From the NCBI GenBank assembly GCA_018713805.1, contig DVOF01000220.1, positions 1-7,893 on the forward strand: DNA of 7,893 nt, written 5' to 3'. The notes under the pieces were generated by a model. That model worked only from the letters and a program-made list of their open reading frames with translations, had not been told where the DNA came from and searched no databases. The translations under genes and the position numbers were made by a program. Of this stretch, positions 7,401-7,893 are shown one piece after another. This stretch comes from Candidatus Aphodoplasma excrementigallinarum (lineage in GTDB: Bacteria; Bacillota; Clostridia; UBA1381; UMGS1253). Positions within the stretch are counted from its first letter, which is position 1. The number at the start of each line of letters is the position of its first letter.

Positions 7401-7538
7401 AAGGTCGGCGGCATCGGGTCGAACAGCTGCGGCCCGCAGTTAGCGGAAGCGTATCAGCTAAACGACAAGCATATCGAGTTTGCATTCTCGATCCGTCCGA
7501 TTATCCTCGATAATGCTGACCCGATTGATGTGGTATGA
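4473..7538 (+). CDS. lacZ: beta-galactosidase, glycoside hydrolase family 2, LacZ type
   Basis: This 1021-residue enzyme matches the five-domain LacZ length: a sugar-binding jelly roll (about 40-215), an Ig-like domain (about 220-310), a TIM-barrel catalytic domain (about 315-600), a further beta domain, and the C-terminal small-chain domain (about 735-1010). It should hydrolyse lactose or other terminal beta-galactosides. The acid/base is E446 (FWSLGNEASYG) and the nucleophile E514 (MCEYSHAMG). Other active-site matches to E. coli LacZ are H330 and H333 (NRHDTHP), H364 (RTSHYPN), H391 (LESHG), H517 and F578 (NFCVDGLTFPDR). There is no signal peptide, so it is cytoplasmic and needs imported substrate; no transporter is in the window. 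At the position of E. coli W999 it has C986 (GSNSCGP), a variant I recall in other Gram-positive LacZ proteins. AGGAGG (4459-4464) lies 8 bases before the ATG; a second ATG follows directly at 4476. Reading frame intact. Confidence 0.95.
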   Translation: MMRQNFAWQDPEILHINREEARSYYIPFAGEAAARAGVKARSPYYRLLSGNWSFVYYERYIDCEADIEDKDYPLEECDVIPVPSDWQMYGYDIPHYVNTNFPYPVDPPYVPADNPMGVYMRDFTLPIGWDKKDVYVFFEGVNSCFFLYINGKEVGYSQGTHNPSEFNITEYLCEGINRICVKVLKWCDGSYMEGQDFYRLSGIFRDVYLLARDKAHIRDVFVRTDLDAGYKNADISVETDYIGNANADLHVYAPDGGLIYSAKGIGEKHSFTIENAVLWNAEQPRLYQFVFVCGGEYICQEIGLRKIEVAKNCALLINGVPVKLKGVNRHDTHPELGHTTPYDHMELDLRQMKRHNINTIRTSHYPNTSEFLRLCDKYGFYVIDEADLESHGFAFVYPGYGYREYDSEYWISEKPEWKAAHLDRAVRLVERDKNHACVIFWSLGNEASYGSNHDAMAEWIKSRDNSRLIHYERALGAGNPPSVDVVSSMYPSYEEFEKEGKNRKKDARPYFMCEYSHAMGLGPGDLKQYWDLINKYPRLIGGCVWEWADHAAQVTDEDGNTFHVYGGAFGEHPHDYNFCVDGLTFPDRSASTGLLEVKAIYQYVNMRALDLANGKISVRNNYDFISLSGLDLYWTLTRDGKTVGQGRQPLPAIKPHTSGTVKLAYHVPADCRYGCYLDLSVRTSVDTLWAKAGYECAFCQLPLDVAAVKTPYVGMKSDVCVTEEDEYIIIDGDDFSYIFNKHYGFFDSIEYNGVEMLDDTMTLGVWRAPTDNDRNIKKLWTPQDNDDVSTTFELAYAKTDAYESRLVSVDGDKTVIEAEVRLASAARLPVLKATVTYTVYSNGKIDVSLIGDVPEAFPHLPRLGFDITMPAGSEKVAYFGMGPCENYVDMHHAAHMGYFETTVTDEYVDYIKPQEHGNHTNVHYAAVYDILGRGLLFEGADTFEFKASHYSAEELAEKQLNVDLEADERTFVRIDYKVGGIGSNSCGPQLAEAYQLNDKHIEFAFSIRPIILDNADPIDVV

Positions 7539-7572
7539 GTTTAAAATTTTAGGAAGGAACGCTGCAAGAAAC

Positions 7573-7827
7573 ATGACCAAAGAGGAGCTTATTAATGCGC
7601 ACAGCTTTTCAAGTAATAACAGGGAAGCACTGCTGCGGGACGATATATGCGGGTGTTTTTACTGTATTAAAATTTTTAGTCCACGCGAAATTAATGAATG
7701 GATCGAAGACTCTGCCGGAACGGCTATTTGTCCGTATTGCGGGATCGATTCCATATTGGGCAGAAGTTCTGGGTATCCTATAAAACAAGGGTTTTTACTT
7801 GAGATGAAAGCGTATTGGTTTGGTTAA
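7573..7827 (+). CDS. small zinc-ribbon (two CxxC knuckles) conserved cytoplasmic protein
   Basis: This 84-residue protein has two zinc knuckles, CFYC (C28, C31) and CPYC (C53, C56), probably binding one Zn ion. Between and after them lie conserved-looking stretches, IFSPREINEWI (34-44) and ICPYCGIDSILG (52-63), then SGYPI and a Phe-rich tail ending YWFG. It resembles a family of short bacterial proteins annotated only as hypothetical or cytoplasmic protein; I know of no established function. The reading frame stays open upstream to 7480, inside lacZ. I chose ATG 7573 because the protein similarity starts there and AGGAAGG (7551-7557) lies upstream, though its 15-base spacing is long. Its G+C is about 41%, far below lacZ, suggesting a separate origin. 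It follows lacZ by 34 bases and is closed by a terminator 7 bases after its stop. Confidence 0.82.
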   Translation: MTKEELINAHSFSSNNREALLRDDICGCFYCIKIFSPREINEWIEDSAGTAICPYCGIDSILGRSSGYPIKQGFLLEMKAYWFG

Positions 7828-7833
7828 ATGAAA

Positions 7834-7864
7834 ATGCCCCGCCGGATACCGGCAGGGCATTTTT
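7834..7864 (+). terminator. intrinsic terminator closing the rightward operon
   Basis: ATGCCCCGCCGG (7834-7845) pairs with CCGGCAGGGCAT (7849-7860) with a single C-A mismatch, around an ATA loop, followed by a T run (7860-7864). It begins 6 bases after the last stop codon. A-residues before the stem give it some bidirectional character. No other terminator is seen between 2617 and this point, consistent with one transcription unit. Confidence 0.88.
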
Positions 7865-7893
7865 CAACATTTGTATTTTTTGCAGGAATATGC

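Noticed and set aside
7480..7572. N-terminal extension of the zinc-ribbon gene beginning inside lacZ
   Set aside because: The extra 31 residues overlap the conserved end of lacZ, have no ribosome binding site and do not resemble the small family; the start at 7573 is preferred.
1..7893. CRISPR arrays, tRNA or rRNA genes, insertion sequences, attachment sites
   Set aside because: I saw no regularly spaced repeats, cloverleaf or rRNA-like sequence, transposase motifs or flanking terminal repeats anywhere in the window.

Overview
The window (roughly 57-58% G+C by eye) looks like chromosome of a Gram-positive anaerobe of the Clostridia type, probably a gut or animal-associated lineage. The reasons are the strong AGGAGG-like ribosome binding sites, the BlaI/BlaR1-type regulatory pair, a uroporphyrinogen-decarboxylase-like (URO-D) protein of the kind Clostridia carry in many copies, a chromosomal TraX-like membrane protein, and a large GH2 beta-galactosidase. 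The genus cannot be fixed from the sequence alone.

Layout. Bases 1-194 hold no gene: an A/T-rich stretch with a 10-bp inverted repeat and a weak leftward promoter candidate, then a strong hairpin terminator (126-164). From 195 to 2458 a leftward two-gene unit encodes a BlaI/MecI-family repressor and, overlapping it by 4 bases (ATGA), an M56-family (BlaR1/MecR1-like) membrane metalloprotease whose sensor domain is not a penicillin-binding domain. A 158-base divergent intergenic region (2459-2616) carries a well-formed leftward promoter overlapped by an inverted repeat that is a good candidate BlaI operator. It also carries an independent rightward promoter with a TATAAT box.

From 2617 to 7827 four genes run rightward: a URO-D superfamily protein, a TraX-family membrane protein (TTG start, 9 bases downstream), a LacZ-type beta-galactosidase (41 bases downstream) and a small two-knuckle zinc-ribbon protein (34 bases downstream). 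A hairpin terminator at 7834-7864 closes the unit. The close spacing and single terminator suggest one operon, possibly with a second, weak and perhaps catabolite-controlled promoter just before lacZ.

Working together. The left pair is a self-regulating sensor/repressor module: the protease would sense an extracellular signal and inactivate the repressor. What it senses, and whether it also controls the divergent operon, cannot be read from the sequence. The right operon's clear role is intracellular hydrolysis of a beta-galactoside. The URO-D and TraX proteins have no proven connection to it. No unmistakably new system is visible. The most notable points are the non-beta-lactam sensor domain, the operator architecture, the URO-D/TraX/LacZ association and the compositional break at the last gene.
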